From positions 227,001-291,000 of the forward strand of contig JAOPHQ010005413.1 in the NCBI GenBank assembly GCA_030340625.1: a stretch of DNA of 64,000 bases, read 5' to 3'. A program made the position numbers and the translations under genes. The DNA is from Merluccius polli. Its lineage: Eukaryota > Chordata > Actinopteri > Gadiformes > Merlucciidae. Shown in pieces: positions 10,039-21,560 of this stretch; positions within the stretch are counted from its first letter, which is position 1; each line of letters starts with the position of its first letter. The notes below the pieces were generated by a model. It did not search any database. It had not been told where the DNA came from and saw nothing but the letters and a program-made list of their open reading frames with translations.

Positions 10039-10797
10039 AGGCCGCAGTATACTCGCCGTTCCCAAGCTGTCGCGCGACAATGTGACGTCACAGGAGCACG
10101 GTAACTATTTATACTCGCGCTGGTGGCCGCGACAGTAGTTGCAGTCTTCTCCTGAACAGAGGTGGCGCCACTGAGGAAAGGCTACCGACTCTGCTATTTC
10201 TACGCAGTAGAAGAAGAGATATGCTAATACTGACACCCCTGTGTCTTCATCAGAATAGTTCACCGGGATGTCTCTCACTATACAGCATTATGTCTATTAC
10301 TTTACATTGCTATTATTCTACATCACTGCCCCACCTGGTCAGCCATCAACAGTCCAGTGTATGGCAGCAGTTCTCATATGAATAGCGTTTGTAAGCATCC
10401 ATCTTAATAACTTAGTGATTATCTTATATACTTTTATTTTATAACTTAATGCCGCTTTGAGATAGTTTTTCAGCCACGTAATTCCACTCGTCTTTGACCA
10501 CAACAACAGTAGACAGCACTTACGTAAAACCACGGTTTATTAGCGAAAGAATATAGGCCTACACCACACAATAAAATAGAACATATAAAGAAAGAAGCCT
10601 TAGCAATAAGGCGCATTAAAATGTGCCTTCGAACTCGTCCATGTTTGTTTCCGCTTTGTCGCGCACCGCTGAAAAAAAAAGAGAGGTGCGCGACACGGCG
10701 CGAACGGGCCAAAATCCTGTCGCGCCGGCGAGATCTACGTCATTTTGACGTCACAATGGCGCGCGACAGCTTGGGAACGGCGAGTATACTGCGGCCT
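10039..10797. mobile_element. Harbinger-like MITE inside element A
   Basis: Near-perfect terminal inverted repeats start AGGCCGCAGTATACTCGCCG and are identical for about 38 bp, then continue imperfectly past a TGACGTCA site to about 52 bp. Flanked by TAA (10036-10038, 10798-10800). The relative at 44146-44662 has the empty site with a single TAA, which proves the 3-bp duplication. TAA fits the TWA target of PIF/Harbinger. At 759 bp with no recognisable transposase it is non-autonomous. Confidence 0.93.
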
Positions 10798-10988
10798 TAA
10801 CACGGAACCATCGCAACTCTGTCGTCATGGTAGCCCGGCTTCCGACTCCGCCCCTCACGCTGTGATTGGTCTGACATACTTTGTGTTTCCAGCACCAAAA
10901 AGCCGACGGAGCCGTGCTAGACCTACCTGGCTGCCAAATAAATTTGCTGCCGCTAGGGGGTGTCTAGATTTCTAGGCTAACATGTAGC

Positions 10989-13900
10989 GGCAAAGTGACT
11001 GGAAGTAATTTATTTCCAGTAAGAGATGGCAATGAGCGCAGCATTCAGGCAGCATTTCAGCATAGACTCACATAGAGATCAAGACCCTGCGGCACAACTG
11101 TAGTCATTGTTTTTCGAAAATGAAATAAATTGGAGGAAAAACAATGATGTTGTAATATTTTAACGCAAATATTGTTTGTTAATTTAAAAAAAAACATTGC
11201 ACATTATTTTTTCTTCATTATGGACTGCTCACCACTGATGTGTAGCAACCTATATTTGATTTGGAGATGGTAAAAAAAACAAATATTATCTGCAGACCGC
11301 TCAAGAGTGCTGGGTTCAAGGAGTAGGCAATGCCTGGCTTGCAGCAGTTGCATCCCCTGCCATTTTGCCTTGTGCTCTGTATGTGTGCTCTTGACACGCT
11401 GACTAGTGGGCACAGCAGTTGACTGGCTGATGCCAGCCAGTCCACAGCAGGTCCATAACACAACTGTGAATTCCCAAATTTAGTTGGACGTGGGCAGTTA
11501 TCTTGTTGTATTTATCTAGTGGAAAATTTGCCAGGGAATTGATAACCAACTATTCCACTCAAATCAGGATATCAACACAGTTAAGGAGTCTACAACATGT
11601 GTTTTTAGAGTAGTCAGTCTCTGTTAAGTGTTGGTTACATGCATAAATGCTTCCGCTTAAAAGTACATCTTCATACTGGCATTGCATGACTTTATTTTAA
11701 TTTTAAAAACATTACCTTGAATAATGGTGGCAGTTTTTTAAAAATCGTTTGCGGAGGTAGCAGTGCAGTCCGGGCTGGAGTCACTTCCATTGATACCATA
11801 ACTAGATACTGTTATTATTAACGCTCCCATATTTGCGCAGCAGTGTGATAAAAGGCCTATTTAAACATGTATCCAGAGAGAGCAAAGGTTGACAAACTGC
11901 TGTGTGCATGTGGTAATTTTGTTGTTATAAACCCATTATGTGTATTATAAAGTCATTGTGCATGTGCTACTACGATGCCAAATAACATGCATCATTTCAT
12001 ATTTCATGTACTTCTTATTGTCAAAACCTGACAAAAATGTATTTCATTTTTTAAGTATTTTCCTTTTTCATACATTCTGAACTTGAACATTTTTTAAAAC
12101 TGCTAAAATGTTTTCTAGTATTAACTGATCATTAAAAACTATTCAGACCATTGCCATTGAGGAAATGGACGACTCACCATCAACTCAACAAATGAATAAA
12201 TGTGGCTTAGATCGGTTGTAGATGTTAGTGTGCTGTGTTGACACTTCCTCATCTCTTGCTGCGAACAATAAGAATCATTGATCATACATCAAAGGCTGGA
12301 TTGAAAATCCCGCATTGCACGCATGCGCACACACGCCTTACTTCGAAATTAGAGGTGAGAACTTCTATACTTCTCTGTTTAATGTATCTGTTTATGCGCC
12401 CATCTTACCTTCTCTGTCTCTCTTGCTCTGTTAATATCTTAAAATCTCTGCCTTCATCCCACGGTAAATCTATTCCTCTCTCTTAGACCCCCACCCCCCA
12501 GCCAGTGTATCTGGCTTCCTCTCCCATCCTCCCTGTGTTTCTCTATCCAGCTTATCCCCCTCTCCCCATCACTCCTTCCCTTCATCTACCCGCCCTTCAC
12601 CCTCTACCGAGAGATGGATGAACAGACCAAAATAGTTAATGAATCAAAGAATTGTTTTCTGTGTGTGTGTGTATGTGTGTGTCTGTGTGCGTGCTCATGT
12701 GTCTTTGTGAAGAAAGAGAGGACAGAAAGAAATCCATAATGATGATTTTACCATATGATGAAATATGAATATACTGTGTTTATCTACCATTGAATGTGCG
12801 TCAAGCTGTTGTTTTGTCACATTGTGTTGCAGAACAACATTAAAAACAGTGTGTGTGTGTGTGTGTGTTTCTGTTAATGCACGTGAGTGTGTAATCAGCA
12901 TGCAAGTGTGAATGTGTAATCAGGATTCAAGTTATTTCAAGCGTAAAGGTAGTTTTCTCTGGACGGAACCCATTAAATGGAAACATTGTAACAGGTTATA
13001 AAATGATGAAATTGCTATCAAGGAGCTGTGAGCTTTAGAGTCACCTCATAGACATTGTCGAGGCTGATACTATCAACTAGCAGCTATTATCTCGTCTCTT
13101 GTGAGATGCACCCATGCACTCCTATGTTTTAGGTTATTTACAGAAAAGCACACACGTGACAAAAATGGACCAAAAAAAACAATACCAAAATTAACAATAA
13201 GTGTGCAGTGTTGTCATCGCATTGTATAGGCTGCCTTAATGTAAGTATGGATGCCTGCACATACTGCAGATAGGGAAATTATGCATGACGTAAACTCAAG
13301 GCATGAGTGAATGTGAATCAAAATGACACAAAACATTCAGTGTGACAACAAAGGTGTAGGAAAAGGGCCACCTATCCACTGGCAGAAACACTCCACCGGT
13401 AGTGTGCAACATCAGTTACAGTCTTACCAAGATATTAGTCAAGATCCTGTGTGCTCTAATACACAATTCAGACACACACACACACAGATGTGTGCATGGG
13501 CTTCTGCACGTGCAAAAACACACCGGCATAGCTGTGTAAGGATGATTAATAGCCCCTGTTATGTTGGATAATGAACTATAATATATATATATATATATTT
13601 TTATAATTCAACTATTATAATTTCTATGTGGTACAAGAAAAGGGGAGGAAGAGTGCAAGGCAATGTGTGTGTGTGTCTGTGTGTGTGTGCGTGTGTGCAG
13701 ATATATTTTATGTCAGGGATTTCTTTTTGGTTGTAAGGTTCAATTCCCCCCATGAAAATGTATAGATTTGTGATTTGTGTGTTTGTTGCGTAATCCAGTT
13801 TGCTGTGAGTAAACACCGTTGACAGGACAGGAGCAGTATCCCTGTGAGGGATACTGTCATGTTTTATTCAAATAGAAATCTTTCTACGATATGATTCAAC

Positions 13901-14246
13901 CTGCCTTGTCAAAAACAGATGACTAAGTTATTATGATGATAGAATGATGGCTTCATTCATTCATTTGTCTTTTTGTACATTATACCGTTATTTTGCCAAC
14001 AACAGTCTGAACTGAAAATTGCAAAAAAGAAAGTTATACATGTTACTATGAACCCATTTTTGTTTCAAAATAAAAATGTTAACTGTTAAACAAAATGTGA
14101 CATCTATGCTAGCTTTAACCATTAAATGACAAGGTTAGGACATCTTAAAATTAATCACTTCACAAAACTTAACTTAAGATCATTTGCTTAAAATACCGCT
14201 AAAAGTATTTTACAAGTCAGTAAAAAAAATTACCGACAGGCTAAGG
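10989..14246. other. no gene seen; intron-like DNA with microsatellites
   Basis: Contains short GT/CA tracts near 12661-12690, 12850-12868, 13472-13486 and 13664-13690, a short AT tract at 13579-13598, and a perfect 10-bp hairpin at 13834-13856. The many short frames show no family features or exon boundaries. Confidence 0.5.
13834..13856. repeat. perfect short hairpin
   Basis: CAGTATCCCT, a 3-nt GTG loop, then AGGGATACTG. One of several similar hairpins in the window. Confidence 0.85.
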
Positions 14247-15319
14247 GTTGAAACTAGGGATGTCCGATATTGGCTTTTTTACCGATAACCGATATTGTTC
14301 AACTCTTAATTTCCGATACCGATATCAACCGATACCGATATATGCGGCCACATGAAACCTCCGCTTTACACTCATTGCAATAGGCTTTATGCCGAGCGGA
14401 AGTGTGGATTAATAAATAAAAACAAAACAGCGGTTAAAGCTAGCGTGTGTGTCCGGGAGAGGGCTCCTCTCCTCGGACATATTACTCTGAAGCCCCGGTG
14501 ACGGTCTGGAAGTGCGGATTAATAAATAAAATAATGTGAGCGCGGTACAGCGGACCTGAACCGGTTGTGATGAGACCTGTTTCGCAGAATGCGTTAGTAT
14601 GTTGCGCTGACCCCTATTTTACTATTCAACGTAGAAACTTTGAAATAATTCCAAACCACCGACATAACTACAGCTACAACTAGCGTCCCGCTACACGGCC
14701 GCACATGCCCAGGCTTGTTATTGAGACGGCGCGGCGCGTTTGATGTCATCAAACCACGTCCTCACTTGAAACATAACAGATGTCTGAAATTATTTCAAAA
14801 TCGATTTCGGTATCGGTTAAAAAACCGATACCGATATTTTCGGTAACACTCCATAATAAGGGTCCTTAATAAATAGCAAACTAGTCATTAACTAACCCTT
14901 TGTTAATTGTTACTAAAATATCTATTTGCCACAAGTTAATGGTTTTTTAATCATTAATTAAATATTAGTTATTTGTGTATAATCTGTTTGTTAATGTTTT
15001 AACAAACAAAAAACAATCTATTAACAAATACTGTATTAATAGTGTTTTAATAGTTAACTAAATGTATTCTTGGCACTAATTAACAGTTATTTATTACATA
15101 ATTAGAATGTTAAATGCTTATTTACAAACTATATGTTAATATAGAAGTTAATGACATATTAGTATTTAACTAATTGTTACTAAACTGTTTCTGCCTATCC
15201 CAATTGTTATTAAACTGTGTTTCTGCCCATCCCAATATGAACCACTTCTCATAGGACCCTTATAATAAAGTTGGTTACGCTTAATTAATATATTAGTAAT
15301 ATATAACTATCAGTGTGGG

Positions 15320-15478
15320 GCCCCATTCACAAAGCTCCTTGATCAAGCCAAACAAGCAAAGCTGAAAGATGTGGCAGTTGTTTGCCAAAACTACATCAAA
15401 GGTGATGCCCAGATTCAGTCAAAAGTGGGAGACTTAAAAAGTCAATGCAAATTAATTCCATATGGAAAGAGAGCATAA
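15320..15478 (+). pseudogene. open coding-like fragment in the foldback element
   Basis: A frame without ATG runs from the inner edge of the left inverted repeat to TAA at 15476-15478 and reads PFTKLLDQAKQAKLKDVAVV, then about 30 further hydrophilic residues. It is followed by T-rich and AATAAA-like sequence, which could be a captured last exon with 3' UTR. I do not recognise the protein, and a chance frame is possible. Confidence 0.3.
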
Positions 15479-15926
15479 TTGTTTTTTTTTTTTTTTTTTT
15501 TTCTACCTCAGTTTGTGGGGTTTTTTTTGTTTGTTTTGCTTCAAGTGTTGTAAAACAGAATGTAGAAATATTGCCTGTTTTTCATTTTCATACATTCTGT
15601 TTAAGTGGTCGGTGTTCCAGGAGGCCATCAGCTTAACCTTAAGGTGTCAGTTGTAAAATAAAAAGAAAATAAAAAGCTATTGGAGTGTTTATAAATAAAG
15701 TGTGTTCATCCCCCTTTCCAACAGTGTTACCTTTAGTGGTCAGCTTTCCAGAAAATAAAAAGCTATTGGAGAGTTCTTTAACTTTATAAATAAAGTGTGT
15801 TCATCCCCCTTCCCAACAGTGTGTGCTGAGATCATTCATTTCCAGTGTGAGAGACCCAGTGTAAAATATTTTCTATCTTCAATACATGTTATAAGAAATA
15901 TTTGTAAATAATTAATGATTACTGTT

Positions 15927-16270
15927 CCAACTTTATTATAAGGGTCCCCCCATACTGATAGTTATAAATTACTAATGCATTAATAATGGTTAACCAAATT
16001 TATTATAAGGGTCCCAATACTGATAGTTATATATTACTAATATATTAATTATGGTTAACCAACTTTATTATAAGGGTCCCCAATACTGATGGTTATATAT
16101 TACTAATGTATTAATTATGGTTAACCAACTTTATTATAAGGGTCCCCAATACTGATAGTTATATATTACTAATATATGAATAACTCTTAACCAACTTTAT
16201 TATAAGGGGCCCCACACTGATAGTTATATATTACTAATATATTAATTAAGCGTAACCAACTTTATTATAA
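15927..16270 (+). repeat. about 66-bp tandem array
   Basis: Units start CCAACTTTATTATAAGGGTC at 15927, 15994 (one change), 16059, 16125, 16191 and 16256. Each holds ACTGATAGTTATA and TTACTAAT. The last unit lies within the right inverted repeat, so the unit is also part of the arms. Confidence 0.88.
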
Positions 16271-16771
16271 GGGTCCTATGAGAAGTGGTTCATATTGGGA
16301 TGGGCAGAAACACAGTTTAATAACAATTGGGATAGGCAGAAACAGTTTAGTAACAATTAGTTAAATACTAATATGTCATTAACTTCTATATTAACATATA
16401 GTTTGTAAATAAGCATTTAACATTCTAATTATGTAATAAATAACTGTTAATTAGTGCCAAGAATACATTTAGTTAACTATTAAAACACTATTAATACAGT
16501 ATTTGTTAATAGATTGTTTTTTGTTTGTTAAAACATTAACAAACAGATTATACACAAATAACTAATATTTAATTAATGATTAAAAAACCATTAACTTGTG
16601 GCAAATAGATATTTTAGTAACAATTAACAAAGGGTTAGTTAATGACTAGTTTGCTATTTATTAAGGACCCTTATTATGGAGTGTTACCATATTTTCCGAT
16701 ATTGATTTTTTATGCCAATATCGGCCGATAATATCGGTGGGCCGATAATATCGGACATCCCTAGTTGAAAC

Positions 16772-17385
16772 ACATACAAATCATCAAAAGAAATAAAAGT
16801 TAATCCAAAAAGTGTTTAAACACTTTGTGAGGAGGTTTTGACAGCCAACCCCAAGTTATCTTCAAGATCTACAATTGCACTGACAGGGTTAGAGGAACAT
16901 CTCTGCTGAACGCTTGAAGAGTTCCCTCATTTTGCTTGTTGTTCCCCGAGGTTCAAGCATTTTCTCAGCCATAATATCAATGCACATCTCTTCTAAAACA
17001 TGTCAAAACTTTCCTAGTCAGTCGAGAAAATCCTTGATGACTAAATGTTTAAAAGCTGCAGCAACAAACCCCTTCGATAGGATCAGTGGGATAAGCTTTC
17101 ATGAAATGAGAATATACACAAGCACAATCAAAATAGTAGAATGTAAGTAGCAATTTTCATAGAGAATGTGTTTTGTGTGTGGTGCATGGTTCTGGTATAT
17201 TTGGTATGCGCTACGGGTGTCTAGGTGGGTCTGTAGGTTGAGGGTGGACAGGGAAGGAGGAGCAGAGAGAGGAAATGCAGTGATTGCATAGTGTGTGCAA
17301 CACATCAAAGTAGTGAAATGGTTTTTGAAGTTTCATTTCATAAGAAGTCCCGCAAAGTTTGTGTTTGAGAGAGAGGGGGAGAGAG

Positions 17386-17422
<37 letters not shown>

Positions 17423-18661
17423 AAGTGTGCGTGTGATGTCAGTGACTGAGTGACTGAGTGAGTGCGAGAGAGTTAGTGAAGAGAGATGAATTCTGTATGT
17501 ATGCATTTTAATAAATTCATCAGGACATAGTTTACTCTTCATTTTACAACGCAAGCAAGAACAGACGGTTATAAATTAACTATACGGTTCCTCAGTCATT
17601 TGGTTTTGTTCAAGTGATTTAAAGTTGTTGCATCTTGCCAGTCAGGTTCTCCATCTATGCCACTCAAAATTGGCAAACTGAAAAACAAGGTATTTTGAAA
17701 TTCATCATTGCTATGGCTTCTGCTGTGCCAGATGGTGTCAAGGCACATTGATACTAAAACATTTAAATGTGAGGTGTGATGGGTATGGGTGCAATCCAAA
17801 GTCTGTTCTGTTCAACAAATGATCCACCTGTCACTGCCTTGGCCAACGATAACTATGTGGACATTTAGATTAGAACTTATCTGGGATCCAGCAGTCCTAC
17901 TGTGCTATAGCAAAACATATAGCAAACAAATAGCTAGATGGAGCTTTCAGCAGAGGATTTTCATTAGTGTATTTCTACAGTGGCCAGTCTACACAGTATT
18001 TATTTGACAACTTTATGCTGGGATCAGACTATGCAACATTTTTGTCTTTCACAATGGTCATTATATCAAATTAGGCAATTATTGCATCCTAAAATCTTGC
18101 CGTGACTTGGTCAGGAGACAGGGCACACTACAGGTTTGACCGCGACGCATTCCATCTTCATGTTCATGTTCACCTGGGATCGGGGAGGAGGGGTCAATAT
18201 TTAATTAATCAACGTCAGGTCGTAGGAGTTGTCAGACAACACAACGGTCCAAAAATTCGAACACACTAGATTTTACGTCGGGCATCGTAGCATGGCCCAG
18301 ATGCCACATCGCAATCATGTTGACCATGTAACACTACATGGCATTACAGGCACTTTGTCAAATAACTTTGGTGTCCAGACAGGATGTTTTCCCACCATCT
18401 ATGGGGAAAGTTTTATTTACCAGTGCTGGCTGAGTTTTTGTTTAATGTTAGCCAATTACATGCTTACAGATCCCCGCCGCCAGCAACATGATTGGTCGAA
18501 ACAAATATGAAGTGAAAGAAAATGAAACGTCCCATTCACACACATTTGAGCTAGTCTGCTATCTAATCTTAATTAATCTAAAGACTTTAGGTAATCTAAC
18601 GACTTAGTCTGATTTGTGAGACTATAGATTATAACTAATGTGTTGGGTTTCCTAAATACTT
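16772..18661. other. no gene seen; intron-like DNA
   Basis: Contains a GA-rich tract (17366-17421). A stretch at about 18015-18480 looks like a worn DNA transposon (it opens CTGGGATCAGACTATGC), but no matching second end or target duplication could be found. Confidence 0.45.
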
Positions 18662-18904
18662 AATTCAATTCAATTCAATTCAATTTTATTTGTATAGCGC
18701 CAATTCATAACAGAAGTTATCTCAGGGCACTTTTCAAATGGAGCAGGTCTAGACCAAACTCCTAATAACATTTACAGAGACCCAACAGTACCACCATGAG
18801 CAAGCACTTGGCACGGGGGCAAGGAAAAACTGCCTGTTAAAAGGCAGAAACCTTGGACAGACCCTTCGGCTCTAGGTGGGTGGTCATCTGCCTTGACCAG
18901 TTGG

Positions 18905-18938
<34 letters not shown>

Positions 18939-21560
18939 CGAGAGAGAGAGAGAGAGAGAGCAAGCAACTACATCAATGCACTAGCACCAATGATGGGGGA
19001 CAGCGAGCAGCAACAACAGTAACTGTATATAACTGGTAACTGATATTAGCAATGGCAGTCAAGCAGGACCATGGAGGCTCCACCAGGATCCATGAGAACC
19101 TGCGAGACGAGAAAACACAAGAACTCCGGGGAAGAAGTGTTTTAGTAACATGCATTAATGGGACATGAATGTGTGCATACACAGAGAGAGAGAGAGAGAG
19201 CGAGAGAGCGAGAGACTCAGTGCACCAAGGGAAATCCCCCGATAGTCTAGGCCTATAGCAGCATAACTAAGGGATGGTTCAGGACTCACCTGATCCAGCC
19301 CTAACTATAAGCTTTATCAAAGAGGAACGTCTTAAGCCTACTCTTAAATGTGGAGAGGGTGTCTGCCTCCCGAACCACAACTGGAAGCTGGTTCCACTGA
19401 AGAGGAGCTTGGTAACTGAAGGCTCTGGCTCCGGTTCTACTTTTAGAAACTATTGGAACCACCAGTAGCCCTGCATTCAGAGAACGCAGTGTTCTAGTGG
19501 GGTAGTAGGGTACTATGAGCTCTTTGAGATATGAAGGGGCCTGCCCATGAAGAGCTTTATAGGTGAGGAGGAGGATTTTAAATTCTATTCTAAATTTTAC
19601 AGGGAGCCAATGCAGAGAAGCTAGTACAGGAGAGATGTGATCTCTTTTCCTAGTTCCTGTCAGTACTCGCGCTGCAGCGTTTTGAATTAATTGGAGCATC
19701 TTAATGGATTTATTTGGACAACCTGATAATAAGGAGTTGCAGTAATCCAGCCTTGAGGTAACAAATGCATGGATTAGTTTTTCTGCGTCTGTCTTTGATA
19801 GGATGCGTCTGATTTTTGTAATATTACGTAAATGAAAAAAGGCAGTCCTAGAGGTCTGCTTTATGTGGGAATTAAATGACAGATCCTGATCAAAGATAAC
19901 TCCAAGATTCCTGACAGTGGTGCTAGAGGCCAATGTAATGCCATCTAGAGTAGCTATATCTGTAGACATTAAGTCTCTAAGGTTTTTGGGGCCAAGTACA
20001 AGAATTTCGGTTTTCTCTGAGTTTAACATCAGAAAATTGCAGCTCATCCAGGATTTTATGTCTTTAAGACATGTTTGTAATTTAGATAATTGATTAATTT
20101 CATCGGGTTTGATCGATAGATATAACTGCGTATCATCTGCATAACAATGAAAGTTAATGGAGTGCTTTCTAATAATATCGCCTAAAGGGAGCATATATAA
20201 AGTAAATAGTATTTGGTCCAAGTACAGAACCTTGTGGAACTCCATGACTAACTGTAGTATTTATTGAAGATCATTCACGTGTACAAACTGTGAACGATCT
20301 GATAGATATGACATAAACCAGCTTAGTGCGGTTCCTTTGATGCCAATTTCATGCTCGAGTCTCTGTAAAAGAATACTATGATCAATGGTGTCAAAGGCAG
20401 CACTAAGATCTAATAATACAAGTACAGAGACAAGTCCATTGTCAGAAGCAATCAAAAGGTCATTATTAACTTTAACCAGAGCTGTCTCTGTGCTATGATG
20501 AACTCTAAATCCTGACTGGAAATCCTCGAATAAACTATTGTTGTGTAGAAAGTCACACAATTGTTTGGCGACTACTTTCTCCAGAATTTTAGACAGAAAG
20601 GGGAGATTAGAAATCGGTCTATAGTTGGCTAAAACCCCAGGGTCAAGAGTGGGCTTTTTAAGAAGGGGTTTAATTACAGCTACTTTAAAGGACTGTGGTA
20701 CATATCCTGATAATAAAGAAAGATTAATCATTTCCAGTAAAGAAGTGCCAATTAAGGGTACAATTTCTTTAAGCAGCCTAGTTGGGATGGGGTCTAACAG
20801 ACAGGTTGATGACTTCGATGAAGAAATTATAGAAGTTAACTGATGAAGACTGACAGCAGAGAAACACTCCAAATACACATCTAAGTTTGCACCAGTCAAA
20901 GTGTCTGATGTTGGAGAGCCTGCGATACCTATTGAGGGCATTTGGTGACTAATTTTCTCTCTAATAGTAATAATTTTATTATAAAAGAAGTTCATGAAGT
21001 CATTGCTACTTAAGTTGATAGGGATACATGGCTCAATAGAGCTGTGACTCTCTGTCAGCCTGGCTACAGTGCTAAAGAGGAACCTGGGGTTGTTTTTATT
21101 TTCTTCTATTAGTGCCGAGTAAAAGGCTCCTCTGGCATTACGGAGGGTCTTTCTATAATTTTGAAGATTATTTTGCCATATTAAGCGATTTTCTAATAAA
21201 TTGGAAGCGCGCCATTTCCTTTCTGATTTCCTTGTTTCTTGTTTTAATTGACGAGTTTGTTGGTTGTACCACGGTGCTAGTTTCCTATGTTTTATTATTT
21301 TCTGTTTTCTAGGAGCGATAGAATCTAATGTTGATTGTAGAGAGCGTGCAGCACTATTAACAAGATTATCAATTTGGGAGTGACTAAAGTTAATATAGGA
21401 CTCTGTTATATTCAGATATGGCATTGAATTAAACACTGATGCAATCTCCTCCTTAAATTTAGCTACAGCACTGTCAGATAGACATCTGCTGTAGGAGGTT
21501 TTGCTTAATGGCTTATAGTCAAATAATAGAAATTCAAAAGTTAACGACCCCATACTTTGG
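18662..21560 (-). mobile_element. L2-clade LINE, 5'-truncated
   Basis: Non-LTR retrotransposon on the minus strand. Its 3' end, at the low coordinate, is an (AATTC)n tail next to TTTTATTTGTATAGCGCC, a terminus common in fish L2-type elements. The 3' UTR (18662-19300) contains GA-rich tracts at 18908-18961 and 19178-19214. The coding part holds the reverse transcriptase but no endonuclease domain, so the copy is 5' truncated near 21560. No poly(A) tail, as expected for this clade. Confidence 0.88.
19301..21560 (-). pseudogene. L2-like ORF2 reverse transcriptase, broken
   Basis: Minus-strand product includes the linker after the missing endonuclease ([20 protein letters not shown]), then RT blocks [48 protein letters not shown] (motif A) and FHCYADDTQLYLSI (catalytic YADD). 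Around 20215-20263 the main frame meets a stop, and the expected GVPQGSVLGP block is read from another frame before the original frame resumes, i.e. two opposing frameshifts. The C-terminal part after the RT domain follows down to the stop at 19301. Inactive as it stands. Confidence 0.9.

Larger units (their letters stand above)
9703..10979 (-). mobile_element. Non-autonomous element A, 9-bp target duplication, interrupted
   Basis: Ends TAGCCTGGCAAGCCAGAC and, as complement of the right end, TAGCCTAGAAATCTAGAC. Flanked by ACATGCAGC (9694-9702) and ACATGTAGC (10980-10988), a 9-bp duplication with one difference. Without the 762 bp inserted at 10036-10800 it is 515 bp, close to the 517-bp uninterrupted relative at 44146-44662. 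No transposase. A 9-bp duplication excludes typical hAT (8) and Harbinger (3); Mutator-like or Merlin-like superfamilies are possible. Confidence 0.88.
14842..16688. mobile_element. Foldback element with 483-bp inverted repeats
   Basis: Starts GGTAACACTCCATAATAAGG and ends with its complement, flanked by the 8-bp duplication ATATTTTC (14834-14841, 16689-16696). The inverted repeats run 14842-15324 and 16206-16688; every stretch compared by eye was identical. Between them lie a short open fragment, a T-rich stretch, a duplicated block containing AATAAAAAGCTATTGGAG, and a tandem array of about 66 bp units. No transposase. The identity suggests recent insertion or conversion between arms. Confidence 0.92.
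14255..16763. mobile_element. hAT MITE with CGATA-rich ends, interrupted
   Basis: Ends TAGGGATGTCCGATATTGG and TATCGGACATCCCTA (reverse) are flanked by the exact 8-bp duplication GTTGAAAC (14247-14254, 16764-16771). Subterminal regions carry many CCGATA/CGATAT repeats, likely transposase binding sites. Removing the nested element leaves about 654 bp with no transposase. Confidence 0.92.

Noticed and set aside
18229..18510. 93-codon frame (MSDNTTVQKFEHTRFY)
   Set aside because: Lies in a probable worn DNA transposon; no recognisable domain or splice signals.
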